Source of the DNA: Homalodisca vitripennis
Lineage: Eukaryota > Arthropoda > Insecta > Hemiptera > Cicadellidae
NCBI RefSeq assembly: GCF_021130785.1
Contig: NC_060215.1
Location: forward strand, 115,468,501-115,532,500
Reading direction: 5' to 3'
Length of the DNA stretch: 64,000 nt
Shown piece after piece: positions 23,254-33,770 of the stretch; positions within the stretch are counted from its first letter, which is position 1, and each line of letters starts with the position of its first letter. The notes under the pieces are model-generated. The model had not been told where the DNA came from, searched no databases, and saw only the letters and a list, made by a program, of their open reading frames with translations. The translations under genes were made by a program, and so were the position numbers.

Positions 23254-24087
23254 ACATATCATCAGCTGATATTAATGTTGTAAATTAATTAGTCCCGGAG
23301 AGATTTTGAGCGTCTTACTTAGCGTGCAGTCTGAGTTATGTACGTGTTGTATGGCACCCACTCACACACGCGGCAGTGCCGCTGCACACCACCACTTCGT
23401 GATGTTTATATTTGATGCATTTATAAGGAATCTTTCTATTCTATCTAAATGTGTTCACTCTTATCCGAAGAGCCGAACATTGGTTCTCACAAACTGAAAA
23501 AAGTGACGTAACTGAGTTTAGTTTTAAAAAACCTTAATTTTACTATCTTGCGTAGATATGTCTTAAATTTCATTTCCCAAATAAAATGTGCATAACCTTT
23601 TTGACCAAAAGCTTAGCACCTCGTATAAGGTGAAAAGACTATGCTTCTAATATCAGAACCATACATTTTCATTTTAGTGCCTATCAGAAAATAGTCATCA
23701 ATCAGTCGATGTTCCAATTACTTTACTGGCTAGCTACTAGCAATAGACAGGTAATAGCAATATTTGAATGTTTATTTATTTTAGAATTTCCGTGAAGTCA
23801 ACTATGACTATATGTGCAAATATATGTGTTATGGCATGTGCATTGTTGTGTATGGTATAACGGGATTGTCAATGATTTATTTCGAAATGCCTTTTGAAAT
23901 GAGGCTATAACTATGAATTTTAATGAACGAAATTAATGGTAGAATTGATCCACTTTATTGGGAAATAGAGCGAAATTTAAAATGTAAAACGTTTTTAATT
24001 CAAACCTTTATACAGAAAAACACAATACCGAAGTCAATGTTACATCGGCAGTAACTTCACCGTGAAGAGGGAGGAGTGTGGGAGGGT
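23254..24087. other. GC-richer shoulder then AT-rich spacer
   Basis: To about 23420 the sequence stays moderately GC-rich, with atcatcagctgatatt, an attaatta core and a CA-rich stretch (23352-23395) but no convincing ORF. Beyond that it is AT-rich with nothing recognised. Confidence 0.45.
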
Positions 24088-24196
24088 AGGCTTATGTAAT
24101 ACTGGGGCAGATTTATTTCTCAGCACAACTTGTCAGATTTATCGCTCAGTTGTGTCCGAAATTTTTACAGCACATTGTCTTCCGAGACATCTTGGT
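24088..24196 (-). repeat. 109-bp dispersed repeat, copy B (inverted)
   Basis: Reverse complement of 12119-12227, with a single difference noted (T in copy A against G in copy B, in the word gagc(t/g)ataaat). It carries the same terminal frame SRKTMCCKNFGHN-stop on the minus strand. Here that frame extends upstream to a 62-codon ORF (24146-24334) whose N-terminal part is not shared with copy A. Homology begins just after ...ctccagtct and stops after cataagcct, and both flanks are unrelated to those of copy A. Confidence 0.8.
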
Positions 24197-24633
24197 AGAC
24201 TGGAGCCGAGAGTGTAGAAAAGATTGTACACTGTACCATGAGTATTGATTGGTTAGCATCAAGGAAATAAAACGAATAAAATCAATCGATGTGTCTATCT
24301 CATCCACAAGATTTGTTTTAAAAATAAACCACAAGTAAAAGTTAATTTTTCAGTAAAAGAAAAAAACACCTTATCATCAATAAATTTTTGCAATACTATG
24401 TAGTTTTATTAGCCACATACTAAATTGTGAGATAATCAGTTATGAATAATTTATAGGTTTCATGATCAATACTTCAGATTGAAAGTTTTTAGAAATGGCT
24501 CTTCCAGCGTTATTCTATAAATAAAGTTTATTATTCTTACTTTAAAGGTGTGTGTGTGAAGTAAGTGACTACTCGTAACATGACAAATGTTCATTTTTAG
24601 AACAACATCAAAAACGCGGTTGTGGTTGTTTGA

Positions 24634-25237
24634 AAATGCGCTATCACCACTATAAAGAAAGCATTAGTTTATCCCTACCTTTCATACGCTGTTGAAATTT
24701 GGGGTTTTGAAAATTGCAGAACAAACCATGTCTTTCTTTTGCACAAGAAAGCGGTGAGAGCTATTGCTGGCATCCGTCAATCAGAATCCTGCAAATCACA
24801 CTTTAAGAAGTTCAATTTGCTTACTTTTCCAAGTATCTATATTTACCACACATTGGTCTTTTTAAGCAAAACCAGGGCATTTTCGAGTCACTAATTCCAC
24901 AGTCCGGACACTATCTCAGGAATAGCAACAAATTAAATATTCCCCCCCATGCAACCTCTTTTTTCAAACATCTCTGTTTTTATAATGCCGTAATTTTTTA
25001 TAATTCTCTTCCTGTGGACCTAAAGAATGTAAATTGATGTAATGGTCTTTAAGAGAACACTGAAGGTTTTTTTAATAGAAAAATGTTTCTACACCCTCAG
25101 TGAATTTATTGGAAATAAATATTCTGTATGTATAGATATAAAAACTGTACTTGTATTTTTGTAATATTTATGACGCAATCCAATGCATGTTATATGTCTG
25201 ATGGAAATAAAGGATATTTGATTTGATTTGATTTGAT
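24634..25237 (+). mobile_element. Decayed non-LTR retrotransposon 3' end (CR1/Jockey-type)
   Basis: The frame 24634-24894 encodes the end of a LINE reverse transcriptase region: LVYPYLSYAVEIWG, then a KKAVRAIAGI motif and a LLTFPSIYIYHTL motif. These fit the well-known C-terminal pattern (P-x-L-x-Y-G-x-x-x-WG, then QKKAIR, then LP-x-LY). The frame closes at a TAA (24892-24894), and related sequence continues in another frame to about 25035, ending in a YNSLPVDLKN-like motif, so at least one frameshift has occurred. About 200 bases of AT-rich 3' UTR follow, with a tail of TTTGA/TTGAT repeats (25218-25237), the simple-repeat 3' end typical of CR1/L2-like LINEs. The element is 5'-truncated. Confidence 0.8.
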
Positions 25238-28200
25238 TAAGCTATACAAACAACCAATGAGGTATTAAGCAGAGAAAGACATATTTAAAGTCAACTGTAG
25301 ATAACAAGAAGAGGAGAATGAAAATTATAACAGCGTGAATATAAAATGCTATCACAAAAAGGACCTGAAACAAATAGTCCCACAACAGGTTTAGACAAAA
25401 ATGCCGCTACTGGACTGGTACGTATCACGCAGATATCGTTGTATGCACGAGAGACTTCTCAGACAGAAGCAAAATCGGTAGTAGAAATGTAAACACTAAT
25501 GGAGATGGTAAATTTGGGAGAAAAGGCTAACCTTTCAGGACAGTATGTGTGTCAAAAAAGTAGATGGACCAAAGTCCAGGACATTTTTAGTCTTCTATGC
25601 CCTTTATAAACTGGTACGTACCCTACAGACATCGGCATAGGTCCTAGCAATCACAGAAAAACAATTTAAAACTATATACTCGTAAAAAAAACTGCCGATC
25701 AGTCACTCTCGAAAATTTGTTGGTTGGTCCTCAGATACTTGTTCATTTTTGCCAGGCAATGCTATATACGATCTATCAGCGAACTAACACCTAACAACTT
25801 AGTGGCACGTTTACTAGAAAGCTAGCAACAATTACTTTACACTGTGGAAACAGAAAAGGAAAATGAGAATTTCTACCCTAATGCTCCTATTGCTTAACTT
25901 TGTTGTTTCTCTATTTTGACCTAAACTTTGTTTGTTACATATCATTGTTTTTCAAGATTACACGGTTTACTCGTTGTTATTAATTAGTAAATTAGGGTTA
26001 TAAATAATTTTATTAATATTATTGCAACTGTGGTCGTAATAATTGAAGTGACATCTACTTCTTATTACAATTTTATTATCGTTTTGTTATTTGTTGAGTT
26101 ATTATTGCTTGTTACTTTACTGTTATTATATGTTTGTACAAATTCGTACCACCCATTTATTTTTAACTACTTTGATTGCATATTTCTTTTTTGGGGGTTT
26201 CCCCTGCTTTCTATATTGCTTTTAAAATGGAGGGGTATGGCCGTTGAAATAAATATATGTTATTTGTGATAATATAATGGAAAGTATAAGAGATATCGGA
26301 AAAGTATTTAAACTTGTTCTATCCCTGGTTTATACTAAATTTCAGGTTATAGTATTGTCCAAATCAATATAAACCACTCGCAGGTTCGTAATCTTAATAC
26401 CTAAAATAACATACATCCATAACCCAAATCGTCAAGCTACATTTTGTTGGTGGTCAACTTGAAGAGTAGAATTCTAGAAAATAGTGACAGGTATCGAAAA
26501 ACACATAATGATGTGTTTATCATATTTGACGCTGAATCCAAAAAAGAATATTACTTTTGGTGAAAACAATACATATAGTAAAAATTAAGGATGTTTGAAT
26601 AATATTTATCCATATTTCAATTTAAGGTTTAACAATGATAAATTGTGCTTGATTGGAAGAGGCCTTATTTGATCATTTCCCTCGTAAATTTTGATTTTTC
26701 ATCAGATTCTATATACGGTCCGATCGTAATTTGGCTTTTAAAACCCCTTTAATTGGGACCATTTCCTGCAAAAATTAAATCATTCTATGCAGACTCTGTT
26801 TCTACATAGATTTCCTAATTTCTGTTTTGTTGCCATTACGGCAATTCATGGCTCAACTACATGGTTGTTGCAACAAAACCCAAATTTTACTATATACCGC
26901 ACGTTCAGAAATGGTATCACAAACTTCTGTGACAGATAGAAGAGGCTTACCACACATTTTATTTCATTTCATTACCAGCGTGAATAGTATTTAAACACAC
27001 GTTGGTGTTAAATAGCTAAATAGTTTATATAAGAAGAGTATAAATAAAATTGATATCTGTGAGAGAAGTTTAGGGAAGTATAACAATAACTAATTGTAGC
27101 CTATCAGGCATGGCTAAGCCTTTATTTTGTAACGTGTTGTGTTGTGCAACACGTCAAAAAATTAAAATCCAGTTTTTCCACTTTCGTAGCTGTAGCTACT
27201 ATCATGAGATCTCTTCTGGGCGATAAATACATCTTGTAGGCTGTCTAAATATTTCTAGTCCAGATGGTCCAAGATGGATCTTATTAGACAATTTGTTATA
27301 ACACTTTCTTATATTACTTCCTTTTTATTTGTTTGGGCATACTTTACACAAATTTGAATGGAACCAAATTTCTAAAACTAACAAAAGGTTCGAATAGAAA
27401 AGCAGCTTATATTTTAGAGAAACCTCCGGTGCAGCGGTGGTGCCTTGTATGGTTACTTCCTCCCATGACGCAGATGGAGACAGACATTTTGCCGTTGTAA
27501 AAAGTTTTTGCAATAAAGAAAGCACTATATTTTCTTTGTTTAGTAGTAAACAAATTAATTATGTTTGTAAATTTCGTCACGCTCAAAGATTTCTTCGAGT
27601 AAAAGTTCCAACAAAATTTTAACACATCCCTCTAATTGGTGCGTTTATTGTAGTTCTATTGTATTTTTATTACACATTTGAACGACAAAATTTTGCTCAA
27701 TATACTTGGTAATTTTTGCATTGAGAAGTAACACTTATCCTGCTATGTAGACAATTGAATAAAACTCTGTAGAAGTAGCGTACACATATCTTGTTAGATA
27801 TGAGGTGTCATTAGTTTATCTGTAAACGTGGTGAATATGATTTGGCTTTATACAGTTAACCGAAACGTAAGATATTCGGATCTCACGTTGAAATGTAAAT
27901 ACTTCAGTTTAGTTTTTGTCACTGAGCTGTCAATATTGTTTAGTTAGTACTAACATAAATTAAAAGTAGTATGATTTTTCACACCATTCACGCTAATTCT
28001 TTAGAAAAAGGTTTTGAGGTATTCACTACAGCACTTTTTTTAATGTCAATACATTTAAGCAAATTTAAACAGAACATAATGAAACTTTTTTAAGAAGCGG
28101 TTCAAACATTTAAACATGCTTAGTATTTCCTTTTGGGTTATATATTTTTTTTAAGTTATTAGTATACGTCCTTCTTGAAGAATTTTCTAATGTCTAAATA

Positions 28201-28900
28201 TACGTAATAAGTAAATATGTTTTATCAAACTGTTTTCATACATGCCGTATTGTTTACTAATTAACAATGTATTGTACTAAATGTAACAATGCGTTGTAAA
28301 TACATAGTTCAAATTAATTCCCCTCATCTGATTATAATAGAAAAAGTTTTCATCCAGTTGGAATATCAGTCAAGTTAAATACTAAGGATTTAGTTTAGTT
28401 TTGTAAAATAGGGATTTTGTTAATGTTAGTATATTATTGAAATATGTAATATGTCTCATAATACACTTAAAACGTTGTTTAAGTATATTTCCTCTTATAA
28501 TTCACACGAAAAAATGAATGAAATTTAAAAAATATCTTATTTCTGTTTTATGTATATGGAAAGTTCTGAGTATTGCCAATAAATCGTCAAATAAAACAGT
28601 AAGTTGATTAAATCACCTATTATTGTCTATAATAATTAACTACTTTTAACATATATTTGGAGAAATTGTATTTTATTAGGGTGTTATCTTTTCCTAGGGT
28701 GAAGAAATAAAGGGTATTTATGACTGAGCAGAATGAATGGAATTCCGTTCTCACGGCCTGAAAGAGTTATCTACATTGATTACAACACATAAAACTTATA
28801 AATCGAATAAAGGCATATTTCAAAAGATTGAAAACTACAATAGGAGGGAGTTTAATCAAAGAACAAAGCGAAAGTAACAAAAGTGATTCGTTTCGTACAT
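25238..28900. other. AT-rich spacer with small dyads
   Basis: No supported gene. Noted here are a 10-bp inverted repeat GTTTTGTTGC/GCAACAAAAC (26824-26833, 26870-26879), an 8-bp hairpin ACGTGTTG/CAACACGT (27132-27139, 27147-27154) and the 14-bp palindrome GTAGCTGTAGCTAC-like word near 27187-27200. ORFs at 27325-27625 overlap on both strands and have no recognisable content. Confidence 0.5.
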
Positions 28901-28914
28901 CCTGTTTGCCCTGA

Positions 28915-29025
28915 TCGGCGATTTTGACAAATCTCTTCCGCCATATTTGTCGATTTCCCGCGCAATGCTCTGACGTCACACCAGCGCTGACCGTGTTTGT
29001 TTTCTTGATTTACGATTGGCCGCAT
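28915..29025. promoter_or_regulatory. Promoter-like module: YY1/Pho, E2F, CRE, CCAAT
   Basis: Within about 85 bases lie CCGCCAT (28938-28944, YY1/Pho type), TTTCCCGCGC (28954-28963, a textbook E2F site), TGACGTCA (28971-28978, a full palindromic CRE) and GATTGGC (29014-29020, reverse CCAAT). This set is characteristic of proximal promoters of housekeeping or cell-cycle genes. Neither direction shows an ORF that I can call, and no TATA box is evident. Sites are seen directly; promoter function and direction are inference. Confidence 0.45.
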
Positions 29026-29239
29026 TGCCAATATTATTATTTATCGAATCTCACAGCAAACAATCACTTATTCATCAATATGTTACATTGTGAATACCTG
29101 AATCAGTTAGAAGTTCAGTCAAATCGGGGGGATGAATATCTTCTTTAATTACTTGAATACTTTATAGCTGAAGAAAAACGTGATAGTTAGTATACAAAAT
29201 ATCGTATCAATAAACTACTTATAGTTGTAACACAAGAAA

Positions 29240-29480
29240 AGGAGTATTTGGGTACGAATGGAATAATGTTGTGTCCAGCACGTACAGGATAGTTTCTGTG
29301 TGCTTTTAAAATCAGTTCCAGTCGAAAAGCCATAAATCAGGTGGGAAATTTGAATATCCAGATAGAGAGCTGACTTTTGAAAGGTTCCTGATCACGACAG
29401 ATATCGTCCCTCTCCAGCTTTAGATTTCTCGTTTGCATGACTAAGCTCCTGAACCATCATTACCGGCGGACCAAACAAGG
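29240..29480. other. Slightly GC-richer patch, unidentified
   Basis: Composition rises modestly (for example gcacgtacaggat, atcgtccctctccagc, taccggcggacc). A 69-codon ORF (29437-29646, plus) starts here, but its second half is a generic hydrophobic AT-rich translation. It could be a conserved non-coding element; nothing specific is recognised. Confidence 0.25.
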
Positions 29481-29960
29481 ACATTCGTGTCTGATTTGGC
29501 TATTCTTCTTAATAGGATATTCAGATTTATTCATTCAGATCATTTTCTGTTTCGTTTGCGTTTTCTTAATTCCTCTTGCTTCAATGTGCTACGCTTCTTC
29601 CATCGCAACTTTTTTTATTATATCTGGTGCCCGGTTAAACAGTTAGTGCGTAATGTTTGAAAATAAACACTATAACAATTATCTAATGAGCTGGAGCTCT
29701 GGTGATGGATTTGAGAGTAGACTCTTAGGGCCACGATAACTTTTTTTACTATACAAGAAACTTTTGTGGTACATTTATCTTAATACCGGCTGTAGTGAAA
29801 GTACCTTCGGTTTACTTTTTTTTTAAATCACACATTTACGCCCTTCATTTTCATTGCAGCGTTATGGTATATGCCACATTATAAATATAACAAATAACCG
29901 CATTTTACCATTTTGAGTACATCTCAGAAACAAAAATCAGTATGACAAATTAAACTTGTT

Positions 29961-29963
<3 letters not shown>

Positions 29964-30020
<57 letters not shown>
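29964..30020. repeat. (TA)n microsatellite
   Basis: Uninterrupted TA run of about 57 bases. Confidence 0.95.
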
Positions 30021-30022
<2 letters not shown>

Positions 30023-31300
30023 TATTAGTGATGAATAGTATTGGAGAGTAAACGAAGGTTTGTCTAGTATTTCTTCACAACAATAATTTAATACCAATTT
30101 TACTATATTACGATTGTGCAAAATAATTGCAATAAACTTATATAGGATCCACAAAAATTGGGAAGCGATTTTATTATTTTGTATTAAAGTAATTTACACA
30201 TTACAATTATAATTGTTACTTCACAACTTCCCAATATATTTATCCTCTGCCAAGAACAGTACGCTGATTTTTGTGATAACGTTAGTAGATCGAGATTCAT
30301 GAGCAAAATAAAAAAAAAAAACAATCAAATATTTCCCCTTTTTGCTGTTTTAGTGTTATGTTATATTTAAATGTATAGAAATATTCTGAATTCTTTTGTG
30401 TATTCAATATTAGATTATACTCCCTTTTATATCTTCTTACTTCAGGTGGTGGAACCGATTTGGGTTTGGAAACATGCTTCTTAAGATAAACTTTCTTAAC
30501 TGCAGATGAGTAGAAAGTGTTTTTTATCCCTCAATAGTAAAGGTTGATGGTTCTTAAAGTAATGCATGCTGTACATTTTGTGATCTGGCAATCACGAATA
30601 AAAACGGCTGATGATAAAAATGTGTAATATTTATCATGAACATAAATTTAATGTAGCACATAAAATAGTTTTACTATTCCACGTGAAATTACGGGTATTT
30701 AAAACTGTATATTTAGAATATAAACGTGACTTTTTTACAGTATGTACATGAGTAGTATGTACATAGCTTCATTGAGTGCAGCAATTTGTATTGAGGCAGC
30801 ACTTTATTTCTTATTTGGGTCTTTTTATTTGAGCCTGATTATTAAAGTCCAAAGTTAAAACATTATATGTGTGTAATTTTACATGTAATAAAAATCATTT
30901 AGGTAGGTTTGGGAAGGTTTCCCTCAAACAATCTTTTGTTTTTTTACAGAGGGCCTATAGAGTAATTGATACGATAATTGTATTCTTATTAATGCAAAGG
31001 AACAAACAGTAAATTTTGTTGTTATTTAATCGTCTACTTAATGTATAGGATTTTTTTTAATTTTGTATTACTACGAAGAACACGGACAATAAGTGGCACG
31101 ATACATTTTTTTGAATGAAATCGAACAGAATTGTCCCTCGAAGTAAATGTGAATAGTAATATTTGTTTTGTCAAACAGAAACAAAATAAAAATTAAAGTA
31201 CAGGTAAGGTTTTAAAAGATCTAAACATGTTTAGTGTTATGTAGTTTTTTCCCAACATACTGTGTATAGTGTGTAGTTGTGATTACTTTGGGTTGCGGAA
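30021..31300. other. AT-rich spacer
   Basis: Non-coding AT-rich sequence with A and T homopolymers; nothing recognised. Confidence 0.5.
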
Positions 31301-31309
31301 TAATCCAAA

Positions 31310-31650
31310 GGAATTCTAGAGATGATATATCTGGTTCCTCATCTCACATCCAAACTGAACAGGAGATAAGTTCAGGATGATCGATCGGATCGGACGGTCC
31401 TCTGACGGCAGGGGGGATAATTTGACTGTTTCTCCTCGACTCCAGTGAGGAGCGGTTAGACGCTGCCCGAGCGCTTCAGGTGGCGCTCATACTCCCCGAT
31501 GCTCCCATCTGTTCCGTTCGTTTGCACACAACGTATAATTTGTTTCAATAACTGAATGAACATTCATCACCGATCGACTCGCAATGTGGGCCCTCGGGCC
31601 GCCAATAACTCTCCTCCACAAGAGTCTTGCATACTGTGTTTGTCTTTGTT
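31310..31650. promoter_or_regulatory. GC-richer island, conserved-element-like
   Basis: The island has a sharp composition change from the flanks and no long frame. It contains atcgatcggatcgga (31380-31394), a CTCCTC...GAGGAG dyad (about 31433-31453), the palindromic-looking GGGCCCTCGGGCC (31589-31601) and tgaatgaacattcat (31554-31568), which is close to a perfect inverted repeat. No ORF of coding quality appears on either strand. An enhancer or promoter-proximal conserved element is the best guess. Confidence 0.3.
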
Positions 31651-32640
31651 TTAACGTTCAAAGGTCATTCACATTTGGCTGCTAAAGGATCGGAGAAAGA
31701 TATACTTCAAATCTGCCTTAGATCAATTTACACAAATTTTCAAATTTACTAAATCAGCATCACTACGACTATCAATTTTAAAAGCAAGAGCAGTGTAAAA
31801 GTAAAAGAATTTTGTCGACTTGACAAAAAGTGCCATAGGATTGTAGCAAAAGGGTGGTAAATTCTTTTAGAAGCCTTTGTTTTAATCAAATTGTATTTCA
31901 AATTGAAAAGAATGAAATGCATTTTTCTAATAAAATGCTACAAATACACGTAATTTTAAAACCTAATAACTTAACATTAGGCATAGTTAAAGATTATATC
32001 GTGGGCTCAATCAACATTATTTGCAGACTTCTTATTACTGAAGGCATTTGGGATCAAATTGCTCTTGATATTTTAAATATCTTTATACAATTCAAGAATA
32101 AATTATAAAAAACATACACAATGAGAAAAATACGTTTAGTTTGTAACGCGTGAAATTGGAACACGTAATCAAATATAATCATAGTCTTCTTTATTAAAAT
32201 TTTCACTTACCACACTAGCTGAGGTATAGCTCATTCGACAGGTATTTAACCTTATTTTGAATCTTATTATCTGCACATAGAGCCGCAGTGAAATTGTTAA
32301 AGCCGATTAGTTGAAAAAAAATGGACATTATGACATGATGGACATTAAATATTGAAAAATGAAAGTATAGGTAAGTTTGTCCCAAAAATATCTTACATTT
32401 AAAATAAATTCTTCTTTCCTTTGTTTTTTTGTGTGTTAAAAACTAATTATTAAAAAATAAAGCACCTCAGATATTGAATAAATATGTGAGATTCTTATAT
32501 AGCTTTCTTGGTAAGTTTTGAACACAAAAGAGAGTACATTACCGACTCCAAAAATCCATACGGATAATATATTTCTTTAATACATTTCATGTGATTCCTC
32601 AAATCAAACTGCAAATATGATTTTGGATTTGAGTAGTTTA
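31651..32640. other. AT-rich spacer
   Basis: An 84-codon ORF (31854-32108, plus) is compositionally ordinary for AT-rich DNA and has no recognised domain. Nothing else seen. Confidence 0.45.
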
Positions 32641-32644
32641 TGAT

Positions 32645-32990
32645 TTATTGATTCACTCATCGAAGACTCACACGTCATCCGTCATCACGCGATCTGATGG
32701 TCCGTCTGTCTTGAAGCGGCAGTGATGTGTCACCTCCCAGTCACCTGCTACTCACTCGTCATCTTACCGTTCCGTTGAAGCCATCGCCGCGCCTCGCATC
32801 TCTTGCTAATTTATTCCGAGAAATCTGGCACGCATTTATGTCCTTTTATACATCGCAATTTGTTTCTTACACGACCCGTTTCAGACGTTTTACGACTGCA
32901 GTTTCTCTGCTGCCTATATACCGACTGGACTTGCCACATTACATTGTATCTTTAAGGACTTTTCGCAGAATGCACTGAACTATTTGACTG
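32645..32990. promoter_or_regulatory. GC-richer island with homeodomain-type words
   Basis: The island is C/T-rich on the plus strand and contains ACGTCATCCGTCATCACG (32671-32688), GCTAATTTATT (32802-32812) and tttatg/tttata words of caudal/posterior-Hox type (32835-32850). Two plus frames are open (one 83 codons, 32727-32978), because C/T-rich DNA has few stop codons. Without splice signals or domains I regard it as a regulatory or conserved element rather than an exon. Confidence 0.25.
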
Positions 32991-33574
32991 TGTAATGTAC
33001 ATAACTATTACAGTCATCGGTTAGGGACAGGATAACCTAAGAAGGTTTGTACATTACATATAAAATACCCCAAAATCCAAGTTTTCAATGTAATTGTAGA
33101 TAATAAAAAAATTATACTTATTAAGAAAAGTTGAGATAATTGATTGACATATTAAAAATAAATAATGTATAAAGAATAAACGTAGGTTTACAACATAATA
33201 TTATGCATTTTCATCAGAGGTATAAAATATACGTGTACATATCCATAGTATTGCACGTTCTGTGGTTATAAATACACACACATACATAGGCTTACAATAC
33301 AAAATTGCTTTAACTGGATCGGGTTAACTAGTAATCGCTTGCAGTACGGTGTTTACATGGGTGAAATACTAAAACAACTGAAAACTTACTATGCAATAGA
33401 GAATAAAACCACTTTACGGTAACTTGTCTGTGCATATTACATTATAGGCTTGTAACATGATTGCGAATTCCGGTCACGCTTAATTAACACGGTTGAACAA
33501 CCTCAAATCAGTCTAATTATGACTGATTTGAGAGAATAGCTTCAAAACACTCACACCGTATGGATACCTGTAAG

Positions 33575-33770
33575 CAAATGGCGCAGTGTAGTGAGTACGG
33601 CGATTATAGCGAGATAACTAAATCAAGCAATTTTGAGCGTGTCTGCTGCTTGGATGGCTGACCGCTGAACGATCCTGTCCTTGCAAGCAGCTCGCCTGCC
33701 CGGCCATTAGTGATGGTTTGAAAGTCACCTTTAAGCCGTTGGTCCCCAGGTTTATGTGTTAGAGAGGGCT
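33575..33770 (+). mobile_element. 5S rRNA-derived SINE (SINE3-like) relic
   Basis: ATCAAGCAATTTTGAGCG (33621-33638) and GCTTGGATGGCTGACCGCT (33650-33668) align with the 5S rRNA internal promoter: A-box region AGTTAAGCAAC..GGGCG, then box C CTTGGATGGGTGACCGC, at the right spacing. The rest does not fold as 5S rRNA. The sequence after box C (cctgtccttgcaagcagctc, ...gtccccagg) is GC-richer than its flanks and unlike 5S. A 5S head fused to an unrelated body defines SINE3-type elements. The 3' limit near 33770 is approximate and no tail is clear. Confidence 0.6.
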
